A stretch of DNA of 64,000 bases from Paratrimastix pyriformis (lineage: Eukaryota > Preaxostyla > Paratrimastigidae), in the NCBI GenBank assembly GCA_027972325.1, contig JAPMOS010000019.1:124001-188000 (forward strand), in the 5' to 3' direction. A program made the position numbers and the translations under genes. Position 1 is the first letter of the stretch. Every line of letters starts with the position of its first letter. Shown in pieces: positions 11,500-23,240 of the stretch. The notes beneath the pieces are model-generated. The model ran no database searches. It was not told where the DNA came from and worked only from the letters and a program-made list of their open reading frames with translations.

Positions 11500-13879
11500 T
11501 TACAAACGAGGACGGTGGTCGGCGAAAAGGCCCCAAACAATCCTCACGAGCTCCGGGTTTGCACCGGGGAAGCGCTCTAGCTGCGGGCAGGCCGCCGCCA
11601 AACAGGAGCAGAGATTGGGATCGGCCGACAGCCGGATGACGACCCGAAGGAGCTGATTTGTCACCCCGGGGCTGGCGGTGGGCAGGCGGGAGAGAAGCCG
11701 GACCAGGGGGGCCACAACCCCGGCACGGCAAAAGGAGGCCACGTTGGCGGGATCCTCGGACAGGCGGGCGATGGTGTCGAGGAGAACTTCAGCCACAGCC
11801 GGGTTGGTGGCGGGCAGGTCGGGGTGGGCGTTGAGGAGCCCGACGAGTGGCCCGATGACCCCGGCACGCCCAAAGGCGGCCCTGTTCTCGGCCTCCATCG
11901 AGATCGTTCGGATGGCCCCGAGAAGCTTCTCGGCCACCGCAGGGTGGGTGGTGGGCAGGTTGGGGTGGGCAACGAGAAACTTGACCAGCGGACCGACCAC
12001 CCCGGCCTGCCCAAACGAGGTCCTGTTCTCCGAGTCGATCGCCAGGTTGGCGATGTCCCCAAAGAGCCACTCGGCCGAAGCGGGGTTGCTGGTGGGGAGG
12101 CCAGTGAGCATGCTGACCAGCGGACCGACCACCCCGGCACGCCCAAAGGCGGCCCTGCTCTCGGGATCTACCGCCAGGCGGCCGACAACCACGAAGAGGA
12201 GCTCGGCCAGCGAGGGGTTGCTGGTGGGCAGGTCGGTGCGGACGGTGGTGAGCAGCTTGGCCACCGAGGCCACAAGGCGGGCACGCTCCGGCGGAGTGAC
12301 CGACTTCTCGTCCTGCACCAGGCGGACGGTCTCGAAGAGGAGCCACGAGACCCGGGAGGGGTCGTCCGCGGGGACATCCGATCCTCCGCTGCTGTCTGTG
12401 GGGGGGGGGAAGAGAGTTGAATGCACGGTGAAGAGGAGAAGAGCGGGAGCGCAGGGTTCGCGGCTGGCCTGCCCACGTCGCGCATGGCTCGCATGATGGC
12501 GAAAACCCCCACTACTGTTCTCCCTTCCTCCCAGACCCGCTGCTGTCTCAATCCCCCCGGTCTCACCATCAACCGGATCTTCACGCAAACCTGGCGCCGC
12601 AGCTTCTCCGGTGCTGACACAAGCAGAAGCCCCAGCAAAGACGGACCCGCTACATGAGCAGCAGCGGCCTGTTGATGCGGCGGGGCAGCGGGGGCTGCTT
12701 CTTCTGCTCTTTCTGTTGCTCCTTCTGCTTCTGCCTCTTGAGCTTCTTCCGCTCGGCTTTGGCGGCCGTGGGCGGCAGGGGCCGCAGGGGCACCTGGAGC
12801 ACCACCGGCTGGGCCAGGCTGGCCCGCAGAACCGAATGCAGCGACTCGGCGCTGTCCACCAGGCCTGCGAATGGCGGTATCGCGGGGTGGAGGGGTGGAG
12901 TGGAGAGAAGGAGGAGGAGGATGAGAACGAGTGAATGGGGGGGGGGGGGGGGGGATGATGTAGAGCGGCGAGGGCACCGAGCAGGCCTGAATGGCGGGAT
13001 TGCGGGTGGTGTGTGTGTGGGGGGTGGGGGTGGGGGGTGGGGGGGGGGGGGGGACAAATGGGCCCAAGCAGACCGGTGACAGCCTCGGGTGCGCTTCCAA
13101 TGGCCGGGGCACCGGCGACTGGGCGCCCCTCGAACTGGGCGGCCAGCAGCCCCATGAACTCCTCCAGCCGCATCGCCTCGACCCGATCGGGGGCGATCTC
13201 GACCGTCCGGGGCGGCAGCCCGATCGCCTCCAGCCGCAGGGTGCACATGGCCAGGGGCGGCAGCGGCTCAGCCCCACTGGTAGCGGGTGATTCATTCGGT
13301 GTCCTCGGGTTCTCGGTGCCCGTTGGTGGTGGGACCGAATCGGGTTGGGGTGCTGTGAGGGCTCCAATGGCTGCTGCTGCTGCTGCCCTGGTTGGCGACG
13401 TCGATGCGCTTGCTGGCGGTGACGAGACTGTGGGTGGCGGTGGTGATGCTGAGAGATGAATTGCAGCACCTGTTGCCGTCAGGGTTGGCGGAGCCGCAGT
13501 CTGAGAGTGGGTACCAATGATGAGTTGGGTCGGGGATTGTCCTCATGCAACTGTGAAACAGACCGCCGCCACAGAAGTGAGGGTAATCTTCAGGGGAGGC
13601 AGAGGATTTTCCTGCCAATAGGCCTCCAACGAGTCATCGGCTGCGATGGCTGGAAAAATATGGGATGAAATCTTCCCAGAACATCCCTCTTGCAGCCAGA
13701 CCAAATACATTCCCATCACTCAGGGAGTAAGTGATTTCAACGACGGATTCTGGGGCAAACTCTCGCGCGAGCATTGATTTGAGCGCCTCAAACCCGACAT
13801 TCTTGTGGAACAGAACCCTCCGGTTTCTTGCGCCCTCGACCAAGAGGACCAGTAGGACCTTATCCGATCCGGTGGCCAT
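11500..13879 (-). CDS. PB1 plus armadillo-repeat protein, paralogue B
   Basis: Five exons: 13879-13702, 13649-13564, 13500-13074, 12864-12654, 12391-11500. Donors are GTCTGG, GTCTGT, GTCTGC and GTAGCG; all phases close. The ATG at 13879 begins MATGSDKVLLVLLVEGARN. The first two exons make a PB1 domain with the acidic-loop pattern ITYSLSDGNVF, then ADDSLEAYWQE and PPLKITLT. A low-complexity A/P/T linker, the MCTLRLEAIGLPPRTVEI block, a lysine-rich helix (KAERKKLKRQKQKEQQK) and about six armadillo units follow (VVGPLVKFLVAHPNLP, NLAIDSENRTSFGQAG). It is a tandem copy of the gene to its left. With the right-edge copy it forms a family of at least three. Confidence 0.8.
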
Positions 13880-14184
13880 ACTTTTGAAGCCCCCCGGCCC
13901 GCGGCTGGAACCCGGTGGGTTTCGTCTATCTTTTTGCTGTTTGCTGGGCTCGTTTTTTTGTTTCCTTTGTGTCCGTTTATGTGTTTCCGATCTCCCTTGC
14001 CAATAGACGATCGTTTCCTCATTTACTTTTTCGGATGAGTTACACTTATCAGTTTTCACCTTTTACTTCCACAAGAATAATATTCGTACACATCCAGGGC
14101 GCGCCAACCTCCCGCCAGGTGTCGCGCCACCTCCGACCCTGTATATTGTGCCCAACCTCGGCAAGAAGAAGAAAAAACAAGACG

Positions 14185-14373
14185 TTATGCGAGGGTGGCC
14201 CCGGCGCGGTCTCGGACGGGGGGCCAACTGGCGGCCACGGGCAGCAAGGTCTGCCCGGGGGCTGCTGCTGCGATCATCATGGCGGGCATGGGCCTCCAGC
14301 TGATCACAAATTCCTTTGTGATCCTGTCCCAGTGGGCCACGAGGCCTTCGGGGGCAGCCGGCGGGACGAACAG
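14185..14373 (-). pseudogene. Orphan FN3-like exon of the RING-TRAF-discoidin family
   Basis: After a good acceptor (CCCTGCCAG) the reverse strand reads LFVPPAAPEGLVAHWD, then KEFVISWRPMP, closely matching the FN3-type exons at 15931, 17365 and 32081 (LFTPPAAPEGL..RWDEA). It runs into TAA before the second half of the domain. No sister exons surround it, and it faces away from the intact gene that starts at 14753, so it looks like a stranded inverted copy of one exon. Confidence 0.65.
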
Positions 14374-14752
14374 CTGGCAGGGGAAGGGTCAGGTGTGAGG
14401 TTGGCTTGACACAGACTCGCCGGCGGAGGGATCCTGTCGCCAGCCACCCCGGAGCCGAAGCTGAAGATGAGAAGGAAAAACCAGACCCCTCAAGTGTTGG
14501 GGAAAAGTTGTGCATCTGGTCTCCCCACACCTTATCGCGAATATGGCGGTGAGAAAACGGCAAACTTTGGCGGTCTCAGCCGGTGCGACCTATCGATTCG
14601 CTTGCCTCGCACAGAAACCATGCGATGGAACAAGGCTGTACGAAAGTTCTGGCCTTTGAGACAGTTTGGGAGACCAGTTTATAGGACCCTGGGCCACAAA
14701 GATTTTCAGGATTTTTCTCAGTTCAAATCTGGGGTGCACTCTCTCAACTTCG

Positions 14753-16315
14753 ATGGAAGGCGTTAACAGTCACGCCACACTGAACTGTGATGACAAGAAG
14801 CAATCCCCTTGTAGGCCGCGGAAGCAGCTCGATTATGTCATCCCGAGTGGAAGAAGCGACGATGAGACCTGGCGATGCCCGGCTGTCTGTGGGATGCCGT
14901 GCTGTTGTTCTGGTTGGACTGAATTTGATCATGCTTAGTGTTTCTCGCATTATGAGGATCCGGTTGTTTTGAGTTGCGGTCTGGCCTTCGATCTCTTTTT
15001 TTCTGCATCTGCCTTGACTAGGGGATACCGTCTGTCGGGCCTGCGTTGAAGTCATTCGTGACAGCTGTCCGAAATGCTGCAAGAAATTCAACGCTGAACA
15101 GTCTGTATTTTCCCCGATGTCACGATCAGATTCTCAATCGATCACAAGATTGTACCCTTCGCGGATTGCTGAGCGCCAGGTGCCGAAGATGCAATGTCAC
15201 TGCCCCAACCGTGGGCTGGGCTGTGCGGCCGTTATTGGTGTGCTGGATGTGGAGCATCACCTGGGGGCGGAGTGCGAGTGGCGCGAGGAGGAGTGCGACC
15301 AGTGCCACCAGCAGGTCCGGCGGGCTGAGATGGCCCGCCACAAGGACACCACCTGCGCCCGCAAGCCGGTCCGTCACTTCCAAGTCATCGCACCGTTCCC
15401 ACCCACGAGGACGGTCCCATGATCATGTGCTCCTCACTTGCCACCTCACCTGCCACAATGCGTTCCCATGATCATGCCCCTTCCGATGCGATGATGTGAT
15501 GCTTGTGCCTGTGCTGTCCCTGACTTCTTGCATCTCGCATGCGCGCGCTCTTGTGCAGTTGGCCGCTGCCGAGGGCAGGGCCTCCCAGAGCGGCACCACC
15601 GCACCAAGCCAGATCGATCAGGTCCGTGTCTCCGTGTCTCCGTGTGTGCCTGCTTCCTGTCCACCTTGGATGTGAGCCGTTGTTGGACGTGTCTCCGTGT
15701 GTGCCTGCTTCATGTCCACCTTGGATGTGAGCCGTTGTTGGATGTGTCATGCCTGCGAAAGGGCCTCTCATCCGTCATGTACCTCCGTGTGTGCCTGCTT
15801 CCTGTCCACCTTGGATGTGAGCCGTTGTTGGATGTGTCGGGCTGCCGTGCCGTTGTCTGTCCCTCATTCGCTGCTGCCTGCACAAGGGCCACTCATCCGT
15901 CATGCGCCCCTCCCTCCTCCCGTCCCCCAGCTGTTCACCCCGCCGGCTGCCCCCGAGGGCCTGGTGGCCCGCTGGGACGAGGCCCTGGCGGAAGTGACCC
16001 TCGAATGGCGGCCCGTGGTCGTGCCGTGTCTTGCCGGGGCCGCAGCTTCCCCCGTCCTCTACCGGGTGCAGGCCACCCTCGTGGCCGGCCATGATGCCGA
16101 CCCCAGCAGTGGCGGCAGCCCGGTTGTCATCTACCTGGGACCCGAGTGCCGCTGCCGGTACCGCTTCCCCCCTGGGGTCGCCCCGGGCAGGGTCGAGGCC
16201 CGCTTTGTGGTGGTGGCCATGCGGGTGGCCGAGAGCGGCCCCTCCGCCCCCGCCACATGCACTTGCGCCGGTCCGTGCCCGCCCATGGTGATGATGATGA
16301 TGATGATGATGATCA

Positions 16316-16402
<87 letters not shown>

Positions 16403-16403
16403 C

Positions 16404-16443
<40 letters not shown>

Positions 16444-18591
16444 CGGGTGATGATGATGATCGGGTGATGATGATGATGATGACTGGATGACGATGATGAT
16501 GGTGGTGGTAACTGAAGGGGGCAGCTCATCATCAACCTCCTCCGTTGGTCTCATCCCACTCCCTCCACCCCCGCACCATCCCCACCACCAGCGGTTGTGT
16601 TCACCTACGATCACGACATGGACGAGCGGGGCCTGTTCTACTACATCGGCACCCAGGGCCGCACCCAGCCCTGGCAAAACCCGGCCGAGGCGGGCTGGGT
16701 CACCGCCACCCGCTCCTCCGATGCCGAGGGGAAGGCCACCGATCTCACGGGGCGCCAGCCATGCCACAGCTCCACCGGCAGCAACCCCACGCCTGCATGG
16801 TGGCAGGTTGACCTGGGTGCGGAGCGCCTCTTCACGCCCACCCGCTACACCCTCCGCCACAGCAACGAGCAAAGCTCGGTCAGCGCGCACACGCGGCTGC
16901 AGTCGTGGCGGCTGGAGGGCTCGGTGGACGGGGCTGATGGCAGCTGGCGGACGCTGGACGAGCACACCAACGAGCCCAACGCCATCCCCGCCCGTGCCGA
17001 TGCCATGGCCACCTTCGCCGTGGCCCCCGAACGGGCATTCCCGGCCCGCCGCTTCCGGGTGCTGATGACCGGCCCCAGTCCCGCGGACTACAACCTCATG
17101 ATGCTGTCGGGCCTGGAGATGTACGGCGCCCTCCTCCTCCGCGATCCCACTCTGCAGCAGCCGAGTTCGCAGGTCGATCAGGTCCGTGGTGGCTGTCAGC
17201 GCCAGGGCGCTGTTGTCTCCCCATCCTTTCGCCCCTTTCGTGTGTCTGGCGGTTGTGCCCCCCATCTTTTCACATCTTTCGTGTGTGCGGCCCGGCTCAT
17301 CCTTCACCGCCCCTGATGTCGTTCTCATGCATCCCCCCCCCCCCCCCTGCCCCTCCCGTCCCAGCCGCTCGCCCCGCCGGCTGCCCCCGAGGGCCTGACG
17401 GCCCGCTGGGACGGGGTCACGGGCGAGGTGACTCTCGACTGGCGGCCTGCGGCTGCCACCGCGGGCGACTCCGCCGCTGCCCAGCCGCCAATGCTCTACC
17501 GGGTGCAGGCCGACAGTCTTGCTGGCCTCGACCCCACCATCAGCTCCGTCATCTACACGGGCGAGTGCCGCTGCCGGTACCGGGTCCCCGAGGGCACCGC
17601 CCCGGGCAGGGCCGAGGCCCGCTTTGTGGTGGCGGCCATGCGGGTGGCCGAGAGCGGCCCCTCCGCCCCCGCCACCTGCACTTGCCCCGGTCCGTCATGC
17701 ACACAAGGGGTGAATCCGACCAGACGCCCATCACTCTTCTTTCGACACACACACCCGCACGCGTCCGAAAGACGCACACAAGCAGTGCATCCAACCAGAC
17801 GCCCACCACCCACACACCCCAAACGCCTTCCCCTCACTTGCCCTCTACCTCCTCCTCACACACCCGCACGCGTCCAAACACCACCGAACGTCTTCCCCTC
17901 ACTTGCCCTCTACCTCCTCCTCCTCCGCCCATTCCTCACGCCATCCTCTCATCCAACTCCTCCCACCCTCGTCCCGCCCAGCGGTTGTGTTCACGTGCGA
18001 TCACGACATGGACGAGCGGGGCCTGTTCTACTACATCGGCACCCAGGGCCGCACCCAGCCCTGGCAAAACCCGGCCGAGGCGGGCTGGGTCACCGCCACC
18101 CGCTCGTCCCATGCCGAGGGGAAGGCCACCGACCTCACGGGGCGCCAGCCAGCCACAGCTGCACCAAGAACTACCCCAACTCGTGGTGGCGGGTTGACCT
18201 GGGTGCGGAGCGCCTCTTCACACCCACCCGCTACACCCTCCGCCACAGCAACACCCCATCCTGTGAGGCGTACCGCCTGGTGTCCTGGCGGCTGGAGGGC
18301 TCGGCGGACGGGAGCGAGGACAGCTGGCGGACCCTGGACGAGCACACCGGCGAGTACGACGCCATCCCTCGCGAGGGCGGCTTCACCGACTTCGCCGTGG
18401 CCCCCGAACGGGCATTCCCGGCTCGCCGCTTCCGGGTGCTGATGACCGGCCCCAACTACGGCGACCACCACTACCTGGCGCTGGCGGGCCTGGAGATGTA
18501 CGGCACCCTCGTGGCCCCCAGCAGCCCCGCCCCTTGCTCCCGTCCGTGCCCCATGTTTCAACCCCCCACACACACACACACACTTTACTCG

Positions 18592-18622
<31 letters not shown>

Positions 18623-19395
18623 TTTCGCAAGTCCACAACACGTTGTTTCTGTCTCTTCTGCGAAGCTCGCGCGCACCAGAGCAGAGCGCGACCCACAGAA
18701 CGCCTGACAAGACCAGCCGGACCCTTCCCTCTGCAATGGCATTGCCCCGTCTCACAGCGGCTTTCCTCTCTCCAGCCCCGCCCCCCCAGCTGTCCCCATC
18801 GGTTGTGTTCACGTTTGAACATTACACGGACGAGCAGGGCCTGTTCTACTACCTCGGCACCCGGGGCCGCACCCAGCCCTTCTGCAACCCGGCCGAGGCG
18901 GGCTGGGTCACCACCACCCGCTCATCCGACCGGGTGGGGAAGGCCTCCGATGCACTGGGCCGCCAGCCCTGCGACAGCTGGACCTCCGACGTGCCCACGC
19001 CCTCGTGGTGGCAGGTTGACCTGGGTGCGGGGCGCCTCTTCACGCCCACCCGCTACACCCTGCGCCACAGCAACGTCGAGAGCCTCGTCGGGCACCGGCT
19101 GCAGGCGTGGCGGCTGGAGGGCTCGGTGGACGGGGGCGCCCACTGGCGGACCCTGGACGAGCACATCACCGAGGAAGGGAACTGCCTCCCCGAGTGCCCC
19201 GACGGGACGGCCCTCTTCTGGGTGGACCCCGAGTGGGCATTCCCGGCCCGCCAGTTCCGGCTGCAGATGACCGGGCCCAACCCCAAGGGGTGCCACTTCC
19301 TCCACCTGGCCGGCCTGGAGATGTACGGCTCCCTCTTCCTCGACCCCGCCCCCAGCAGCAGTAGTAGCAGCAGCACGGGGGAATGTACAGTTTAA
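14753..19395 (+). CDS. RING-TRAF zinc finger protein with two FN3-like and three discoidin-like domains
   Basis: Ten exons: 14753-14884, 14939-14978, 15022-15100, 15149-15368, 15559-15621, 15931-16270, 16592-17181, 17365-17689, 17982-18541, 18776-19395 (TAA). Donors are all GTCTGT, GTCTGG or GTCCGT. Exons 1-3 build a RING finger (CPAC, LSCG-DTVCRAC, SCPKC). Exon 4 is a TRAF-type zinc finger (CPNRGLGC, HHLGAEC, CDQC, HKDTTC). Exon 5 is a short remnant of the coiled coil kept in the paralogue. Exons 6 and 8 are FN3-like. Exons 7, 9 and 10 are F5/8-type-C (discoidin-like) domains of the kind in HECTD1 (WWQVDLGA, YTLRHSN, SWRLEGSVDG, GLEMYG). A RING suggests ubiquitin-ligase activity; the tandem discoidin-like domains suggest ligand binding. 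Exon 9 carries a one-base deletion near 18150, after which the frame shifts and matches exon 10. Confidence 0.8.
15622..15840. repeat. Intronic tandem repeat, about 63-bp period
   Basis: In the intron after exon 5, a unit containing CTTGGATGTGAGCCGTTGTT with CCGTGTGTGCCTGCTTC appears three times (about 15636, 15693 and 15783), the last after a unique insert. Confidence 0.75.
16288..16500. repeat. GAT trinucleotide microsatellite in an intron
   Basis: Long (GAT)n runs with a few ATCGG interruptions fill most of the intron between exon 6 (FN3) and exon 7 (discoidin) of the RING-TRAF gene. Confidence 0.95.
17740..17935. repeat. Imperfect tandem duplication in an intron
   Basis: The block CACACCCGCACGCGTCC and the block CTTCCCCTCACTTGCCCTC each occur twice, about 70-120 bases apart, in the intron between exons 8 and 9 of the RING-TRAF gene. 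Confidence 0.6.
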
Positions 19396-20245
19396 TCCCC
19401 CCCCCCCCCCCCTCTCCCCGCCCAATCTTGCAGTCTCTTCAATCGACAGGAAGGCTCAAATGGGGTGGGCGGGCGGTGTTTTCATTCTTCGTTATTTTCG
19501 TCAGAAAGCCATGTGATATTGCATCAGTCCCTTTGCCCCCCACCACCACCACCACCCACCAACCCCCTGAATGTACCTAAGGTTTTGAAAAATTCAATTG
19601 AATTTTTGACAGGGCCATTCAGCCGGTTTGAAGGGGCCGGAAAGGAAATTTCCCTTGGCGTTCGGACGTCCTCGTGGTCTTCTCGAACGGACATAAGGTG
19701 AAATTGATCCGCAGTGATCGAGCCAGACCCGCGACCACACAAGACATCGATGGTCGATATCAGGTTTTAACCTCAAAGCGGCTCGGGTGCTTCGCAGGGG
19801 GAGCCCAAACACCCTCGGTGCGTTGAGGGGAGGCACCCTTGCTACATTATTGCGAGACAAGACCGTGGACTTCCCGGCCCCCGCTGTCGGGCCCCTCTGA
19901 CTTTGCCGCGGTGCCATACCATTTCGCTTTTTTGGCACCGCCTTCCTCCTCCTCCTCCTCCTCCCCCTCCCCCTCCCCCCTCCTCCTCCTCCCCCCCTTC
20001 TCCTGCTCGGGATGCCAATGATGGGGACGGGAATCTATTTGATGGTCGGCATCATTACTGGGCGGGGTGGTGGTGGGGATGGAGGTGAGGGTGAGGGTGA
20101 GGGTGAGGGTGAGGCGGGGTGAACAAGAGTTATTCGTCGTCACATATGCGAGTGCGCGAGGGGGGCGGGGGCGGGGCCGGCGGAATCAGCTGCGGCATGG
20201 TGAGGAAAAGAGAAAGGCCTGCGTGTGCTTGTGCGTTGTATGTGT
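19396..20245. other. Intergenic stretch without a recognised gene
   Basis: It starts with a run of C after the stop of the RING-TRAF gene. The only notable content is CTCCTCCTC microsatellite near 19940-20000 and GAGGGT repeats near 20082-20115. I found no tRNA, snRNA or convincing protein frame. Confidence 0.5.
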
Positions 20246-20246
20246 T

Positions 20247-20418
<172 letters not shown>

Positions 20419-20459
20419 GTACAGAAGCAGAAGCAAGAAGGACGATGTTGAAGGGACAA

Positions 20460-20528
20460 GTTGGTGTGAACAGGGGAGTTCACACCAACAGGCGCCTCGC
20501 ACCAGCCGGGTTGGCCGGTGCGAGGCGC
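20460..20528. other. Two adjacent perfect hairpins
   Basis: GTTGGTGTGAAC (20460-20471) is perfectly complementary to 20478-20489 across a 6-base loop. Three bases on, GCGCCTCGCACC (20492-20503) is perfectly complementary to 20517-20528 across a 13-base loop that itself has a GCC/GGC pair. Two such stems in 70 bases are unlikely by chance. They sit between a TG tract and the left arm of the inverted-repeat unit, so they may mark an element end or a structured RNA. Confidence 0.7.
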
Positions 20529-21331
20529 TGCACGGAAGAGGCCCAGGCTGCATGGCAAGAAGGGGTTGCTGGGAGTGGCTGAACGAGCGGGGGCTGGTTG
20601 CTGCGAACGGGGGACCAGAGGAGCTGACGGTGGGGCAACGGCGAACGGCAGGGCACGGAGGCGGAGAGACACTCGTTGGGGCCAGGCCGGCAGCATCAGA
20701 AGGACAGGGCAGGCTCGAACAGGGCGTGAAGTGGACGCCAGACCAGCGTCATGCAGTGGGGGTAGCATGCCGTGCTATCACCACACGAACAAACGCACTG
20801 AAGCACACCAACATCCACCCATGGTGGAGACTGCGACACGGTGGGAAGTTCCCCAGAGAGGGCACGCCATAAACACAAAGGATGGGTACGGACCTTTTTC
20901 GATCGGGTGTGTAATTAACGTGTCGATGACGAGCATCGACGTAACGAACGACGGGACGGGACGACGGGACAGGACAAACGGGACGGGACGACGGGGCGGG
21001 ACGACGGAACGGGGCGGAACACCACGAACGTAGACGAACGACCAGGGCAGGCCGAACGACAGTGTAGAACGCGACGACAGGGCCGGAGTGTGGAGGATGT
21101 GGGGGGATCAGAGTTGGGAGAAAGGGAGAAAACGGTCCATCCCCGAGAGACAGGGAGTGGATCCGGAAAAGTGTAGTGGCACCCAAATGAGCCTACAGAT
21201 CGGAACGTTAGGGCAGTGCCACCACCCACGGGGCCCTTCCCAGGTGAAGCAGTATGGGGTGTGGTGGTTGTAGTGGTTGCTGTGGTGATGTACATCATCG
21301 CACAGTTCATGTGCTCAGTGTGGCTGCGTTA

Positions 21332-21559
21332 GTAGTCCTTGTGGGACTTCCGCATATGGGCCATCACCGATTTGCGAGACTGGAACATCCCGCAACAGAA
21401 CGGGCAGACGTTCTCCGGAATGCCCGCTGTGATGCCCTTGCCACAATTTCGCTCACCGAGAGCCCGTGCAGCGACGGGTCGTCGGGCTGGAAGGCCACGA
21501 CGTGTTTCGGGAGGACCGCCCTGCCCGATGCTCGGGTGCGACGTGGAGGTGTCACGCAT
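21332..21559 (-). CDS. C2H2 zinc-finger ORF inside the inverted-repeat unit
   Basis: The frame ends NVCPFCCGMFQSRKSV and HMRKSHKDY followed by a stop: a single classical C2H2 finger (C-x2-C, then H-x4-H) at the very C-terminus. It is the last part of a longer minus-strand gene whose upstream part is probably 22613-21660. Zinc fingers of this kind occur in transposases and near the N-terminus of R2-type LINE proteins; which applies here is not decided. Confidence 0.45.
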
Positions 21560-21570
21560 GTTGTGTGTGC

Positions 21571-21665
21571 AAATGCCGTGGGTGCAGATGCCGTGGGTGC
21601 AGATGCCGTGGGTGCAGATGCAGTGCGTGTTGATGCAGTGCGCGCCGATGCAGTGCGTGTCAATG
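21571..21665. repeat. 15-bp minisatellite
   Basis: GCCGTGGGTGCAGAT and variants (GCAGTGCGTGTTGAT) repeat about six times. It lies within the minus-strand coding region of the inverted-repeat unit. Confidence 0.8.
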
Positions 21666-22613
21666 CGGGTGCGGGTGAGGCCTCCTCGCTGGCCTCCTCG
21701 TCGTCGTCCCCGCTGTTGTCCTCGCTGTCGTCTCCGCTCCGGCCACTGCCGCTGCCGCTGCCGTCACTGTCGCTGCTGCTGGAACTCCCTTCGGATGCCG
21801 ACGGGGAGGGGCGTGACGCTTTGCGGGCTGGTGGCGATGTGGGAGGTGTTGCAGTTGGGTCGGCCGACGCCTGCGAGGAGGAGGGCGATGATGACTCACC
21901 GGAGGAGGAGTGCGGGGTGGCGATCTCCTGCTTCGGGGTCTGCGGAGCCCTGGTGGTTGGCTGGCTGGCTGTTTGGCGGCTGGCTTTGGCTCGGCCTTGC
22001 CCTTCCCCGGAGGTGGCGGTGGCATGAGGTTCCTCTGCAGCTTGAGGAAGCGCTCCGGGATTGGGAGGATCCCGTCGCCGCGGTCTGGTTGGGCAGACGC
22101 GGCTGTTGCCGGGCCTGCAGGCGTTTGCGGTGTTCCGGCCTGCGGTTGCGGTGCAGCGGCCTGCGGTTGCGGGGTGGAACCCTGCGGTTGCGGGGCAGGC
22201 TGAGGTGCTGGGGCCTCGGGCTGCGGTGCTGGGGCCTCGGGCTGCGGTGCTGGGGCCTCGGGCTGAGGGGCCTCTCGGAAGCTCGCCGTAAACTCAGACT
22301 GTTGTTGTGGGTGCTGGCCCTGAGGCTGTTGTTGTGCCGGCAGGTGAGGAGACTGCTGGCTGGCCATGAGCTCGACGTCCTTCGCTGGCTTGCGACGGAG
22401 TTGGGGCGGAATGCTGGCTGTGGAGTCCCGTGCTCGGATGGAGGCGATGCACATGTTGCGGAACCAGCTCCGGATGCGGTAGGAGCGGATCTCGTTCGCA
22501 GTCCAGCGGTCCTGCAGGTAGACGCTCCAGCCTCGAACAATGCCCCGTACATTGTGGCCACGGTCGAGACTTTGCTGCACGTACTTCTGGACGCCGCTCT
22601 TGAAGGCCTTCAT
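21660..22613 (-). CDS. Q/P/A-rich ORF inside the inverted-repeat unit
   Basis: From ATG 22613 the frame reads MKAFKSGVQKYVQQSLDRG, then WTANEIRSYRIRSWFRNM, a folded-looking segment of about 70 residues. A long Q/P/A-rich stretch with EAPAPQP repeats follows. It is probably the front part of the gene that ends in the C2H2 finger at 21332, joined by splicing or frameshift. No family recognised. Confidence 0.4.
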   Translation of the reverse strand: MKAFKSGVQKYVQQSLDRGHNVRGIVRGWSVYLQDRWTANEIRSYRIRSWFRNMCIASIRARDSTASIPPQLRRKPAKDVELMASQQSPHLPAQQQPQGQHPQQQSEFTASFREAPQPEAPAPQPEAPAPQPEAPAPQPAPQPQGSTPQPQAAAPQPQAGTPQTPAGPATAASAQPDRGDGILPIPERFLKLQRNLMPPPPPGKGKAEPKPAAKQPASQPPGLRRPRSRRSPPRTPPPVSHHRPPPRRRRPTQLQHLPHRHQPAKRHAPPRRHPKGVPAAATVTAAAAAVAGAETTARTTAGTTTRRPARRPHPHPH

Positions 22614-22637
22614 GTTGCTGCTGATGGCGGAATGCGG

Positions 22638-22975
<338 letters not shown>

Positions 22976-23009
22976 AAGTGTGCGGCACACGAGCGTAAAC
23001 AGCCCGCTA

Positions 23010-23240
23010 TTTGGCCCTGACCCGCGACCTGGCGGTGAAGGGCTGGACGGTGGAGCTGGTCCCCTTCGAGGTGGGCTCCATCGGGTTCCTGACACGTTCC
23101 TATCATGCCATGACCCGGCTGCTGGGCATTGGCTCCAAACCCTCTCCACCTCGATCTCTGACACTGTCCTGCGCTGCAGTTACTGGATCTTCCTGTCCCG
23201 GGGCGACCAAGTGTGGACCCCATGGGCGATCCATCTGTAA
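23010..23240 (+). mobile_element. Retroelement-type C-terminal coding remnant
   Basis: The plus strand reads ALTRDLAVKGWTVELVPFEV, then GSIGFLTRSYHAMTRLLGIG and, in another frame, SDTVLRCSYWIFLSRGDQVW. This pattern (R-GW-V-hydrophobic-P-EVG-GF, then a helix and W-hydrophobic-R-D-W) recalls the C-terminal region of many reverse-transcriptase-bearing mobile elements. It is a remnant only, directly left of the right inverted arm. Confidence 0.4.

Noticed and set aside
11132-11639. Several long glycine- or proline-rich ORFs over the G-rich minisatellite
   Set aside because: They arise from the repeat itself, are open in all frames and lack any non-repeat coding sequence.
16300-16500. CRISPR-like regular repeats in the microsatellite-rich introns
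   Set aside because: No unique spacers of constant length; simple trinucleotide repeats in a eukaryotic gene.
19600-19870. Possible structured RNA (SRP, RNase P or snRNA)
   Set aside because: Some local pairing exists but none of the conserved core motifs of these RNAs is present.
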